Of a DNA stretch of 64,000 bases, positions 55,020-63,792 are shown in pieces; position 1 is the first letter of the stretch, and each line of letters begins with the position of its first letter. The translations under genes and the position numbers were made by a program. Under the pieces are notes generated by a model that searched no databases, had not been told where the DNA came from, and saw only the letters and a program-made list of their open reading frames with translations. The stretch is from Bifidobacterium sp. N4G05 (GTDB taxonomy: Bacteria; Actinomycetota; Actinomycetes; Actinomycetales; Bifidobacteriaceae): assembly GCF_002742445.1 (NCBI RefSeq), contig NZ_NJNQ01000002.1:124001-188000 (forward strand), written 5' to 3'.

Positions 55020-56414
55020 TTACTTGCGCAGCTTGTTTGCCGCGAAGATAAACAATGGCAGCGCGGCGAATGCATAGTTCTCGCACTGGATATACAGGTA
55101 CACGATCAGGACGAGCCAGCAGATAACAGTCTTGCTCCAAACACCATGCCCGGCAGCTGCCGTATCGAAAACACGCGTCACGGAAACTATGGAAGCGATG
55201 ACCAGCAGAGCCAGGCCGACCAATCCGTATTCGGCGACGACGCTGGTATACGCACACATCGTCCATACGGTGTCCGCATTCATGCCAGCCGCGAATCCCA
55301 CCGCAGCACTTCCATTCATGCCCAAGCCATTCAACAATCGTCCCGCGTGCTGCGCGCCGGCCCATACCGCGTTGATGATGTTGCCGGCGCCATATCCGGT
55401 AAGCACCGTCCACGGATGGGCGAGCAGCCCGCATATCGGATCAAGACTTTGGTAGATTCGCGCGAAGAACGATCCGTCTCCTTCGGCACCGTTTTCCGCA
55501 ATCGAAGATAGTCGGGAATCGGCAAGCACGCCCAGCAGACCAAGCATAACCGCACCCAGCAGCTGCGCAATACCACGCACGCGCTGTTTCTTGTCGTACC
55601 ACGAATTATGCACAATAATGGCAACCAGCAACGCCACCACCGAATCAAGGACGATCCGGGTGCCGGCCTGCATCAGCACAGAGCCAATCGCATACACAAC
55701 GATGAGGTTGCGCAACCGCTTGGCACAGATACGGTCACGCCCACGCATAAGCCACATAAGCGGCAGCAATATGCCGAACAGATGCATGCCGATATAGCTG
55801 GGCTCCGCGAACAGAAACTGCGGGCGGCCACCGCCCCACACCGAGCTTTCATTGATATACTGCCGGTACATGAGGTGCGCGAAATAGTTGGTCAACGGCT
55901 TGATATGCAGATGGATGGATAGCCATTGCACCACGCCCACGCCGAAGGAGAACCAGTAGGAAGCGATGAGAATCCGCAATGGCGTACGCCACGGAATGCG
56001 TTTGATGTCGAACGCAATGGCGATCGCACCCAAAGTGGCGAGCACGCCCAATAATCCGGTGATGCTCATGAACGCGGCGTTGAGATGGATGCCGAATTTC
56101 AGCCATCCCGGGATAGACAGGATTATGCAGGCCACCGGCAGGAGGAACATTGGCAGGTACCGGTTGGCTGCGATGCGCAGTTGACGCCAATTGCATAGGC
56201 AGTACACGGCGAACAGCGCCGGACTGATTGGCGACCAGAACGGCGCGTACAGGCCGAGCGTGGTGCCGTCCACCGGAAGAAAAGCGATGGCCAGCAGCAG
56301 CCAAATGACGTTGCGTTCCTGCGTTGTCAGAAATCGCAGGAACGGCTGGTATTGCGGTCGGCCATGATGGTTGCCCGCGTCAATGGTGTTGTTGTGTACG
56401 TATGCCTGGTTCAT
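55020..56414 (-). CDS. Polysaccharide polymerase/O-antigen ligase-like membrane protein
   Basis: 464 residues from ATG 56414 (GGGAGGGGGAA upstream; an ATG at 56435 is rejected). About 11-12 predicted transmembrane helices and a large extracytoplasmic loop (about 190-215, INESSVWGGGRPQFLFAEPSYIGMHLFG), the layout of Wzy polymerases and WaaL-like ligases. Primary-sequence homology is always low in this class, so the assignment rests on topology and the neighbouring kinase/phosphatase. The N-terminus has a short polar stretch. It lies next to the mobile-element region. Confidence 0.75.
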   Translation of the reverse strand: MNQAYVHNNTIDAGNHHGRPQYQPFLRFLTTQERNVIWLLLAIAFLPVDGTTLGLYAPFWSPISPALFAVYCLCNWRQLRIAANRYLPMFLLPVACIILSIPGWLKFGIHLNAAFMSITGLLGVLATLGAIAIAFDIKRIPWRTPLRILIASYWFSFGVGVVQWLSIHLHIKPLTNYFAHLMYRQYINESSVWGGGRPQFLFAEPSYIGMHLFGILLPLMWLMRGRDRICAKRLRNLIVVYAIGSVLMQAGTRIVLDSVVALLVAIIVHNSWYDKKQRVRGIAQLLGAVMLGLLGVLADSRLSSIAENGAEGDGSFFARIYQSLDPICGLLAHPWTVLTGYGAGNIINAVWAGAQHAGRLLNGLGMNGSAAVGFAAGMNADTVWTMCAYTSVVAEYGLVGLALLVIASIVSVTRVFDTAAAGHGVWSKTVICWLVLIVYLYIQCENYAFAALPLFIFAANKLRK

Positions 56415-56512
56415 GTGATTCCCCCTCCCCGTCAACCTTACTCGTTCATCATGATGTATGGTGCCACCCTAAAAGCGCAACACTGGATTGGCAACGGTGT
56501 GTTGGACTGTTT

Positions 56513-57346
56513 CTAGAAGGTCTTTCCTTGTTGTGTGAACTCCACGGGACTCATGTAATCGAGGGTCGAGTGGAGCCGTTGGTGGTCGTACCACCACACG
56601 TACCGGTTGACGTCCGAGCGCAGCTGTTCCACGCTCGTGTAGACGTTGTCGTATATGAGTTCCTTCTTGACGAGACGGTTGGTGGATTCCACCACCGCGT
56701 TGTCGTACGGGCTGCCGGGTCTGGAAAGGGAACGTGTGATGTCGAACACGTCGAGCATGCGTTCGATGCGTTCCCCGGTGAACTCGCCGCCGCGGTCCGT
56801 GTGGAACACCTCGATCTCATCCAGCGGGAAGCGCAGCGCGGCAAACGCGGCCAGCACGAGATCGGCGTCGTGCCTGACGCCGACCGAATGGCCGGCGATC
56901 TGCCGGTTGGCCAGGTCGCCGGGCAGGCAGACGTACGCCCACGAACTACCGACCCTCACGTAGGCCGGGTCGGAGGCCAGATGGGTGCGCGGCGCGTAGC
57001 CATTGAACTCGCGGGCGAGGATGTTGGGAGCCGGGTCGTCGTTCGGCCTGGCCGGGCGTGGCCTGTAGGCGGCCTTGGAATAGGAACTGGCCATGCCGTT
57101 CCTCTTCATGATCCGGTTGATGCGGCGGCGGGACAGCGTCACGCCCTCGTGCCCCAGGGCATGCTTGATCTTCCTGGCCCCGTACACCTTGCCGCTGTCC
57201 CTCCACACGCGCTCCACATCCTTCTCGTAAGGGTCGGCGCGTTCGGCCTCGGGGTGTTCGAGCATCCAGTAGTAGGTCGACTTGGCAACGCCCAGGATCC
57301 TGCACTGCGCCGATACCGGGCAGCGGCCGTCGTTGGACCGTATCAC
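56513..57346 (-). CDS. IS3-family transposase OrfB
   Basis: 277 residues from GTG 57346, two bases after the orfA stop. HTH_21 linker region (KVYGARKIKHALGHEGV) and rve integrase core with Asp in LASDPAYVRVG, Asp in FHTDRGGEF and Glu in VVESTNRLVKKEL. All three DDE residues are present, so it may be active, although AYV is preceded by DP where DLT is usual. Unlike classic IS3, orfA and orfB do not overlap, so either the -1 frameshift site is lost or OrfB is made separately. Confidence 0.85.
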   Translation of the reverse strand: MIRSNDGRCPVSAQCRILGVAKSTYYWMLEHPEAERADPYEKDVERVWRDSGKVYGARKIKHALGHEGVTLSRRRINRIMKRNGMASSYSKAAYRPRPARPNDDPAPNILAREFNGYAPRTHLASDPAYVRVGSSWAYVCLPGDLANRQIAGHSVGVRHDADLVLAAFAALRFPLDEIEVFHTDRGGEFTGERIERMLDVFDITRSLSRPGSPYDNAVVESTNRLVKKELIYDNVYTSVEQLRSDVNRYVWWYDHQRLHSTLDYMSPVEFTQQGKTF

Positions 57347-57348
57347 GT

Positions 57349-57636
57349 CTACTTTCGTGCGAATACCGGCGCCGCTTGTTTTAAAACGTCGACCTCCATC
57401 TCCAGCTGCCTGTTGCGTTTCCGCAATTCGATCAGCTCGTTCTCCTCGGGAGTGCGGTTGTCGGCCGCTTTCGTGGAGCCGCTGTTACGTATCCCCTGCA
57501 CCCAACGCTGCAGCGTGGAACGCGGGATGCCGTACTCCGCCCTGATCCGCGACGACGGCTTGCCGTTCTCGTACAGCTGCACGATCTGCCTCTTGAACTC
57601 CTCCTCGTAATGACGGGGACGATTCGGATCGGCCAT
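57349..57636 (-). CDS. IS3-family OrfA (HTH protein)
   Basis: 95 residues from ATG 57636 with GGAG eight bases upstream. HTH_Tnp_1 domain ([38 protein letters not shown]) followed by a leucine-zipper-like stretch ([24 protein letters not shown]). Binds the element ends and regulates or joins the transposase. Confidence 0.85.
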   Translation of the reverse strand: MADPNRPRHYEEEFKRQIVQLYENGKPSSRIRAEYGIPRSTLQRWVQGIRNSGSTKAADNRTPEENELIELRKRNRQLEMEVDVLKQAAPVFARK

Positions 57637-57699
57637 GATGATCAACTCCTTCGTTGTCATGTCCCGCATGAACCAGTCCAATACATTGTAGCCAATCCA

Positions 57700-57949
57700 G
57701 CCCGCGCCGAGCCGTTCGGCGGCCCGCTTCCGCGCATGCCGTCCGACACCGGTTCGATTGCCTTGGTCCCCGTCTCCAGTGGGATGATGGGTTTCGCCAT
57801 ATGGCCGGCATGCCCGGGATCCTTTGCCGGCCGGCGTTCCAGGCATTGCCTGGTCTGATAACCCTGGTGCTCGACCACCTAGGCCGTGGTCATCGGCGTG
57901 GTGGAGTACAGGTCCACCACGCGCTGTCGTTCCTCGGGGCCGGACATAT
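57700..57949 (-). pseudogene. Remnant of a second IS3-type orfA
   Basis: Start ATG at 57949 reads MSGPEERQRVVDLYSTTPMTTA, then an in-frame TAG, then [42 protein letters not shown]. This is the N-terminal HTH part of an IS3 transposase, with a premature stop and cut by copy A at 57700. Confidence 0.7.
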
Positions 57950-58149
57950 AATAATCCTTTCGTTCGGTCTCCAAGAAAACGTCCGCACCCTGTTATCCGC
58001 CGACGCCATCCATATCAAACCGGGTACGATGCAGGCGAGAATGATAGTTGCGATGGTTCCACTGAGACGGCTGCGTCATTCCCCGTTACCAGCCGAGCCA
58101 CGAACATTGACAACGGGAAGAACGCATGATCCGCTTCGGTTCAGTTGAA

Positions 58150-58287
58150 CTATCCATATACGCTTTCTATCATCTCACCGAAAACAGCGTCACCAAGTAC
58201 CCCGTCATCCAATTTTATCTCCGCCCAGATGCCAATCCCCGCCGTCGATGACGCCAACAGCACACCAACAATATTTTGTCTCGTCAT
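58150..58287 (-). CDS. 45-residue membrane micro-protein overlapping the gene before it
   Basis: Frame MTRQNIVGVLLASSTAGIGIWAEI to a TAG at 58150. The ATG overlaps the upstream gene's TGA (AATGA), so translation could be coupled. One hydrophobic stretch (about 6-22) then an acidic tail. Too short for homology calls. Supported only by the overlap and shared strand; confidence is limited. Confidence 0.4.
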   Translation of the reverse strand: MTRQNIVGVLLASSTAGIGIWAEIKLDDGVLGDAVFGEMIESVYG

Positions 58288-58883
58288 TCCGACTCGAGGG
58301 ATTGCCAATTATCTGGAGGAAGATCTAGTTTGAGATATCCATACGAATTCGTTCTGATTTCAGAAAGAACGCCTTTGGCGTTGCGAATCCAGTTGTTACC
58401 CTTGTTGTCTCGAAAGGCAATAACCGATTCAACACGAACATGCATTCCTTCGCCCGGATAAGGAACATAAGTCGTAAATCTCCCAGGAGGGACGGTACCT
58501 ACACAAACAGTATTATTCGTCCCGCTCAAATAATCGGCACCAGCCCCTTGATATGTTCCAGAAGTTAAAACGACATCATAGATCGGCTGATCCGAACCAT
58601 TATTGACGGAAACCTTCATTAATGGAGAATCCTCCACCATCTGAACGCCGCCTTTCGAATCATGTACCACCCAAGACGATATCTCATTCGCTTGTTCAAA
58701 TTTGGCAATCTGCTGGTCATGATTCTTCACATAGTCATATGACATAAAAGCAATAACGATGGAAATCACGGAAATACCAACCGTGAATATGTCTGAAACA
58801 TTGGTAAGCCCCGGATGTTCAGTATTCAAAAAAATTCCAATGGCTTTAATCGTTCCACCAACATTTTGCCGAATATAGTTCAT
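58284..58883 (-). CDS. Membrane-anchored protein of unknown function
   Basis: 199 residues from ATG 58883, with GAAGGGA ahead. N-terminal amphipathic stretch, one transmembrane helix at about 30-50 (ISVISIVIAFMSY), then a coiled region (VKNHDQQIAKFEQANEIS) and a beta-sandwich domain (PLMKVSVNNGSDQPIYDVVLTSG, VCVGTVPPGRFTTYVPYP). The topology is seen often in prophage and mobile-element cargo. Lower GC than the chromosome around. No family recognised. Confidence 0.65.
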   Translation of the reverse strand: MNYIRQNVGGTIKAIGIFLNTEHPGLTNVSDIFTVGISVISIVIAFMSYDYVKNHDQQIAKFEQANEISSWVVHDSKGGVQMVEDSPLMKVSVNNGSDQPIYDVVLTSGTYQGAGADYLSGTNNTVCVGTVPPGRFTTYVPYPGEGMHVRVESVIAFRDNKGNNWIRNAKGVLSEIRTNSYGYLKLDLPPDNWQSLESE

Positions 58884-59063
58884 GCATTGATCCCTTCCCC
58901 GCTGAAGCAATATCCCCATTCTCCGACTCACACCTATCTAATCTTCAACGGCAGTATACCACACACTCAAACATTTGTTCGATTTTATCTTTTAATAGAA
59001 TATCCCAGTCGGTTTGGGTGTGTAGGATTCGGAGGGAAGAGAGACCACAGACTAGAGGAGAAT

Positions 59064-60075
59064 TGTGAACAAAAGAACCAGGACGCGGAGAACGACAACC
59101 GCATAAACGCCAAACACGGCGCACCGGCACATTCCCGAATCGCAAATGGGGGGGGGCAGAGGAATTCCAGCATCGAGCTGCTGCGCATCATCGCGATGTT
59201 CATGATCCTTATGTACCATTTTATAACCCAGAATGGTTTTCCTATCAACAAGCTCCCACTGGCTATGGAAATTTTTCCCGATTCTTCATGGCTAGTGGCG
59301 GCAAGGTCGGCGTCGTCATCTTCTTTTCCATCTCTGCTCGGTTCTTCCTCGACAAGGAACAGACCATCAAATCCAACCTGAAACGCGTGTGGATCATGGA
59401 ACGCGAACTCCTGTTCTGGAGCCTTACGCTCATGGCGTTCTATCTCATGCTCGACCGCGCCTGCATTGACGCAAAGCTTATGATAAAGAGCATCGCACCA
59501 CTCTCTATGAGTTTATGGTGGTATGCTACAGCCTATGCTATTTTCCTGGCACTGTTACCCTTTCTATCCAAAGGACTGAAAGCTCTCGGTAGAAAGTACC
59601 ATCTCGCACTTGCCATAACCGTACTAATAATTCGGGGATTAACTAGCTTTATTCCAGGATCCCTAGGAGGATACCCCAGCATCAATTCATCACTCACCGG
59701 TGTTTTTGGGTTCATCTACCTATTTATCATCATCTCCACCTACAAGTGGTATATGACGCCGTTTACGCTCAAAAATATTGGTGTACTGCTTGGCACGGGA
59801 ATCGGACTCTCCCTACTGTTTGAATTTGCACCATTTCGGATTCGCTTCAAGCTTCGTCATTACCAGCGATTGGAAGCTTCCCATGGTCATGATCGGATTC
59901 GGCATCTTTCTGCTGTTTAATAAGTGCACTTTCCATAGTCAAGTCATCAACCGCATTGCGCAATCCACATTCGCAGTATATCTGATTACTGTCTACGATG
60001 CCTCTATAACACTACTATGGAAGCGACTATTTAACCTTGGGAATCTATACCAGCGACCATTTGCAATTCTGTGAA
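59064..60075 (+). pseudogene. Acyltransferase-3 pseudogene with several frameshifts
   Basis: Parts of a multi-membrane acyltransferase 3 (OafA-like sugar O-acetylase) are spread over frames: NSSIELLRIIAMFMILMYHFITQNG (about 59160-59280), then GGKVGVVIFFSISARFFLDKEQTIKSNL onward (about 59290-59870), then a C-terminal part ending FNLGNLYQRPFAIL (to 60075). At least two frame changes, and probably a third near 59085. A tract of nine G is at about 59148-59156. The gene cannot make a full protein as read. Confidence 0.75.
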
Positions 60076-60133
60076 GTGGCCTGGTTTTTGTTCCGCCTTT
60101 ATAGTGAGGCGGAACAAAAACCAGGCCACTTCA
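60074..60133. terminator. 25-bp perfect hairpin behind the acyltransferase remnant
   Basis: Arms 60074-60098 and 60109-60133 are exact complements around TTTATAGTGA. It starts at the acyltransferase stop and is followed by ATTTTCTT. It could be its terminator, or an inverted junction made by element rearrangement next to IS3 copy B. Confidence 0.6.
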
Positions 60134-60155
60134 TTTTCTTGGAGACAGCCACACG

Positions 60156-60862
60156 ATGGCCTTGATACGCAATAACGATGGCCTCAAAACAAGCAGATAT
60201 TCAATCAATACCGCCCTGGAAAGGAGGGGCGTCACCGCGTCCGGGAGGCGCATCGGCAACATCATGCACGAACAGGGCATGACGGGCGCGTACACGCGCA
60301 GACGATTCAAACCGCACGGGACGCGGCCGACGAGGCCAGGCTCGCGAACCTGCCGGACCGCGGATCCGACGGCTACGCCCCGCACACGCGTCCGGCGGGT
60401 GGCCCGGCGTATGTATGTCTGATGGTCGGCCTGGCGAACAGGGGCATCGCCAGCCATTCCGTCGGGCGGGCCCGGAACGCGGGCCTGGTGCTGAGTGCGT
60501 TCTGCACGCTCGACTTCCCGCTGGCGGACGTCCAGGTGTTTCACACCGGCCGGGACGGCGAGTTCGACGACACGAGGATTGACGAGCTGCTCGACGTGTT
60601 CGACATCAAAAGATCGCTGCCGCGCAAGGGCAACCCCTACGACAACACCGTGGTCGAGTCGACGAACAGGCCGCTGAAAAAGGAGCTCGTGTACCGGAAC
60701 CGCTACGTCACGATCGAGCAGCCGAGGCGCGACCTCAACGACTACGTGTGGTGGTCCGACGACCAGCGGCTCCACTCCACCCTCGGATACCGGAGCCCGA
60801 AGGAATTCACCGAACAAGGACTCGTCCTCTAAGAAACTGTCCAACACGCTGTTGCCAATCCA
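60156..60862 (+). pseudogene. IS3-family OrfB remnant, copy B, with right-end terminal repeat
   Basis: Frame 1 (60156-60422) reads ALIRNNDGLKTSRYSINTALERRG and frame 2 (60422-60832) ends VESTNRPLKKELVYRNRY and DQRLHSTLGYRSPKEFTEQG. A frameshift lies before 60422 and the orfA part and left end are missing. The terminal repeat is at 60833-60862. Related to copy A, but a distinct lineage. Confidence 0.8.
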
Positions 60863-61385
60863 GTCCCGTCTCGCCTCGTCGGCGTAGACCCACCGGCACA
60901 GGGTCTCCGGGCAGCAGCGCATCGACTCGTCGCCGGGATGCTCCAGCCTCAGCCAGCCGCTGACCAGCAGCGGCGACCAGACCCCTACGTAGCCGTTCGG
61001 CCACCCACGCCCACAGGCGGTCGGAGGCGAGCCGGTACGGCTTGCGGGTCCTGATGCGGCGACGTCCGGCCTTCCGGTGCGCGGGGCCGGCGATGTAGTA
61101 CCGGCCGGTCCACGGCCCCGTCTTGAGACGCTCCGGCCGGTACGGCCGGTAGGATTCGTTCTCGCTGGACGGGAACCATGTGTTGCGTTTGATTTCGTAG
61201 CTGACCGTAGAGGCGTGTCTGCCGATCAGGCCGGCGATCCGCCGTATGCTCGTCCCGTTGCCGATCTCTATCTGGATGATCTGCCGTTCCTCTTCCGACA
61301 GGTGCGAATACACTTGGCCCAAGGTGCGGCACCTTTCACTGGTTATCTGGACAATCTTCAATCTAAAGGGTGTTGCACTTTCAAA
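60863..61385 (-). pseudogene. IS30-family transposase remnant
   Basis: HTH region YSHLSEEERQIIQIEIGNGTSIRRIAGLIGRHASTVSYEIKRNTW at about 61150-61310, then YRPERLKTGPWTGRYYIAG and, after a frameshift near 60985, SPLLVSGWLRLEHPGDESMRCCPETLCRWVY, cut by IS3 copy B at 60863. A candidate terminal sequence with AAAGTGCAACAC lies at about 61370-61385. Confidence 0.75.
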
Positions 61386-61419
61386 TAGACAGCGGGACAC
61401 ACTGACCGTTATAACACTC

Positions 61420-61617
61420 TCACTCTTCCACCATGCCAGTCCCATTGCATTGGATGCATTCGCCAGTTCCATTGCACACGATGCAAGTAGTCTCACCGCC
61501 CTTCTGCTTCTTTGCCCAAGGAGCCGGATTAGCATTGCGTATATGACCGCTTCCGCCGCATTCCGGGCATGTTCCTGAGCCATAGCAAACATGACATTTC
61601 ATTTTTCGGCTGCTCAC
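61420..61617 (-). CDS. Free-standing DnaJ-type zinc-finger protein
   Basis: 65 residues from GTG 61617 (AAGGAG five bases upstream). Four CxxCxGxG repeats: CHVCYGSG, CPECGGSG, CIVCNGTG and CIQCNGTG, which form the two zinc centres of the DnaJ cysteine-rich domain. There is no J domain. Such small proteins are known but poorly studied; possible zinc-dependent chaperone or disulfide helper. It lies between the IS30 remnant and a sugar acetyltransferase. Confidence 0.85.
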   Translation of the reverse strand: MSSRKMKCHVCYGSGTCPECGGSGHIRNANPAPWAKKQKGGETTCIVCNGTGECIQCNGTGMVEE

Positions 61618-61717
61618 ATTATCTCCTTTATCCAGTAACTAGCATATATTTCCGCAAGGGGACAGTCTGTTGAATTCTCTTGATGGACATAAAGGCTTAC
61701 GACAAAACCAATCGAAT

Positions 61718-62347
61718 TCACATCGTTTTCGAAGCAGCTCTATCGACCTCGTTGTTTGTTCTGATGGATTCCCAAAGATTGGTAGAGGGGTTATATTGCT
61801 TAATAACATGAGCAGGGTTACCTACCGCAATTGAATATGGAGGAATAGATTTAGTGACGACGGATCCCGCCCCGATGATTGACTTTTCTCCGATTTCAAC
61901 GCCGCCTAAGATAATCACGTTGTTCCCAATCCATGCACCTCGGCCAATATGGATTCCCGAGGTGAGTTCAAGGTCGTTGTCCAGATAGGAATCTGGCAGC
62001 GGAGACATACCGTGGTTGTAATCAATCATGACAATGTCAGAAGCAAGCAGTGAGTCATCCTCAATGATGATTTCTGAGGTACATTGCAAAGTGAGATTTC
62101 TAGTCACATGTACTCGTTCTCCAATGCGAATTTCAGGTTCACGATCGAAGGGCTTACCGTGCGAAGCATCCCAGCAATAGAGACGACAATTATCACCAAG
62201 GACTACGGAACCAGCACAGTGAATATACTGAGATAGTCGCAGATCCAGGTTTTTGCCGGCACGCATCCCTTTGTTCCGCGAAAGGAACTTCACGGATTCA
62301 CACCATTTGTAGTATCTGTCTCGAATGCGGCCTAGTCCAAAAAACAT
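61718..62347 (-). CDS. Hexapeptide-repeat acetyltransferase
   Basis: 209 residues from ATG 62347 (AAAGGAG upstream; an earlier in-frame ATG lies before the site). Left-handed beta-helix repeats from about residue 45 to 185, with catalytic-type His in IDYNHGMSP and the sequence [48 protein letters not shown] typical of CysE/WbbJ-like O-acetyltransferases. Likely acetylates a sugar residue of the surface polysaccharide. Divergent from the epimerase gene. Confidence 0.9.
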   Translation of the reverse strand: MFFGLGRIRDRYYKWCESVKFLSRNKGMRAGKNLDLRLSQYIHCAGSVVLGDNCRLYCWDASHGKPFDREPEIRIGERVHVTRNLTLQCTSEIIIEDDSLLASDIVMIDYNHGMSPLPDSYLDNDLELTSGIHIGRGAWIGNNVIILGGVEIGEKSIIGAGSVVTKSIPPYSIAVGNPAHVIKQYNPSTNLWESIRTNNEVDRAASKTM

Positions 62348-62490
62348 GATGGCTCCTTTGTAATCCAAACTTCATGAGCGCCCTCGACTGATGAAAACAG
62401 CGTAATCAGAAAGGAAGACGTAGCGGTTCGATTTATAGTCGATGTCTAGTGTGACCTAATTATCGCCTATGAAGGTAAATACCAAATAAG

Positions 62491-62504
62491 ATAGTTCGAA
62501 CTAT
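62491..62504. promoter_or_regulatory. 14-bp perfect palindrome between divergent genes
   Basis: ATAGTTCGAACTAT, 58 bases before the epimerase start and about 145 bases before the acetyltransferase start. Could be a repressor site for both. No regulator for it is visible. Confidence 0.45.
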
Positions 62505-62561
62505 ACTGAAAGCATACCCTCCTTCTAGGGCAAGTTTCTACAAAAGAACGGTTCAAGACAT

Positions 62562-63713
62562 ATGACAACGAAGATTCTGGTAACAGGCGGCGCAGGTTTT
62601 ATTGGTAGCGAAATCGTAAAACAACTGAGCGCTCATGATGAATACGAAATTCGCGTTCTAGATGCATTGACCAAACAAATTCATGGCAACAATCCTGAAA
62701 AGTCATATCTTTTCCAATCCATAAAAGATTGTTGTGATTTCATCCGTGGAGACGTGCGTGATTTCACAACAGTCCAGAAAGCCCTTGAAGGGGTAGATGT
62801 TGTTTTGCACCTTGCGGCAGAAACCGGTACCGGGCAATCCATGTACATGATCAACCAGTACAACGAGGTCAATGTCATGGGTTTGTCAAATATTTTTCAA
62901 GCACTATCGCTCAAGGGGAAAAGCAACACTATACGCAAAGTTATCCTGTCGTCATCGCGTTCTGTGTATGGCGAAGGCGAGTATCAATGCCCAAACTGTG
63001 GCGTAGTCTACCCCCGTGGACGCAAAACTAAAGATATGATGCAAGGCGATTTCACTATGCATTGCGACAAGTGCAATACCGCCTTGACCTTAATGCCCAC
63101 CACCGAAGACAGCAAAACCACCCCAAATTCTCTTTATGCGTTCACCAAGCTTTCACAAGAAATGATGATTCAGACAATGTGCCCTGCGATGGATATTGAT
63201 TACACCATCTTCCGTTTCCAAAATGTGTACGGAGCAGGCCAATCATTGAAGAATCCTTACACTGGCATTCTTTCCATCTTCTCCTCATTGCTTTTGGACA
63301 ATAAAGACATCAATATCTTTGAAGATGGCAAGGAAAGCCGCGACTTTATCCACGTAAAGGATGTTGCTTCCGCGGTCATCAAATCTATCAATACGGCCGC
63401 ATCGAACGGAGAAATCATCAACCTAGGCAGCGGAATCGGAACAAGTGTCATCGAAATAGCTGAGACATTGAAACGAATCTATGGCAGTACCAGCAATCTG
63501 AACGTTACCGGTGATTTCCGCATCGGAGACATCGCACATAATGTCGCTGATACCCAAAAGGCACGAAAGCTGCTTGATTTCACTCCGTCGATTTCCTTGC
63601 AGGAAGGTTTGACCGAGTTTTGCAAATGGGTGCTGGGACAAGAGACCGACAACAGTCGTTACGAACAATCCCTTACAGAGATGGAACGTTCAGGAATGTT
63701 TATTCGAAAGTAA
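62562..63713 (+). CDS. NAD-dependent sugar-nucleotide epimerase with zinc-ribbon insert
   Basis: 383 residues. Extended SDR: GGAGFIG (9-15), VVLHLAAETG (80-89), catalytic Tyr192 and Lys196 in YAFTK. A treble insert (CPNC at 143-146 and CDKC at 168-171) is inserted after SRSVYGEGEY, as in dTDP-L-rhamnose 4-epimerase-like proteins of polysaccharide loci. The likely reaction is epimerisation of a dTDP- or UDP-sugar, but the substrate is not shown. Followed by a terminator. Part of the surface-polysaccharide locus entering from the right. Confidence 0.88.
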   Translation: MTTKILVTGGAGFIGSEIVKQLSAHDEYEIRVLDALTKQIHGNNPEKSYLFQSIKDCCDFIRGDVRDFTTVQKALEGVDVVLHLAAETGTGQSMYMINQYNEVNVMGLSNIFQALSLKGKSNTIRKVILSSSRSVYGEGEYQCPNCGVVYPRGRKTKDMMQGDFTMHCDKCNTALTLMPTTEDSKTTPNSLYAFTKLSQEMMIQTMCPAMDIDYTIFRFQNVYGAGQSLKNPYTGILSIFSSLLLDNKDINIFEDGKESRDFIHVKDVASAVIKSINTAASNGEIINLGSGIGTSVIEIAETLKRIYGSTSNLNVTGDFRIGDIAHNVADTQKARKLLDFTPSISLQEGLTEFCKWVLGQETDNSRYEQSLTEMERSGMFIRK

Positions 63714-63726
63714 GCATCTAGAACCT

Positions 63727-63759
63727 TGGCCGAAGCATAATGCTATATTGCTTCGGCCA
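63727..63759. terminator. Bidirectional terminator after the epimerase
   Basis: Ten-bp perfect arms TGGCCGAAGC (63727-63736) and GCTTCGGCCA (63750-63759) extended by GAAC/GTTC. It lies between convergent genes. Confidence 0.75.
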
Positions 63760-63792
63760 GTTCCAAGAACAATCTCATTAAAAATATTCCCA

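Larger units (their letters stand above)
56484..57699 (-). mobile_element. IS3-family insertion sequence, copy A
   Basis: About 1216 bp with 30-bp imperfect terminal repeats (56484-56513 and 57670-57699, both starting TGGATTGGC). Carries orfA and orfB. It lies inside an older IS3-type orfA remnant (57700-57949). Confidence 0.8.
56484..60862. mobile_element. Composite transposon-like unit bounded by inverted IS3-family copies
   Basis: The left end (56484-56513, beginning TGGATTGGCAAC) and the right end (60833-60862 read on the minus strand, TGGATTGGCAAC) are inverted 30-bp repeats with only a few differences, closer to each other than to the inner end of the left copy. Inside are IS3 copy A, an IS3 orfA remnant, a small gene pair, an acyltransferase pseudogene and IS3 copy B remnant. 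No target duplication is visible. The left flank AAAAGCGCAACAC is similar to the IS30 end at about 61370-61385, suggesting the unit sits within an IS30 remnant. Confidence 0.55.

Noticed and set aside
59148..59156. Tract of nine G as a phase-variation switch of the acyltransferase
   Set aside because: The gene has other frameshifts downstream (about 59290 and 59870), so slippage here alone could not restore it.
60131..60922. 263-codon minus-strand frame
   Set aside because: It joins the C-terminal part of the IS30 remnant to the antisense of the IS3 remnant; not a gene.
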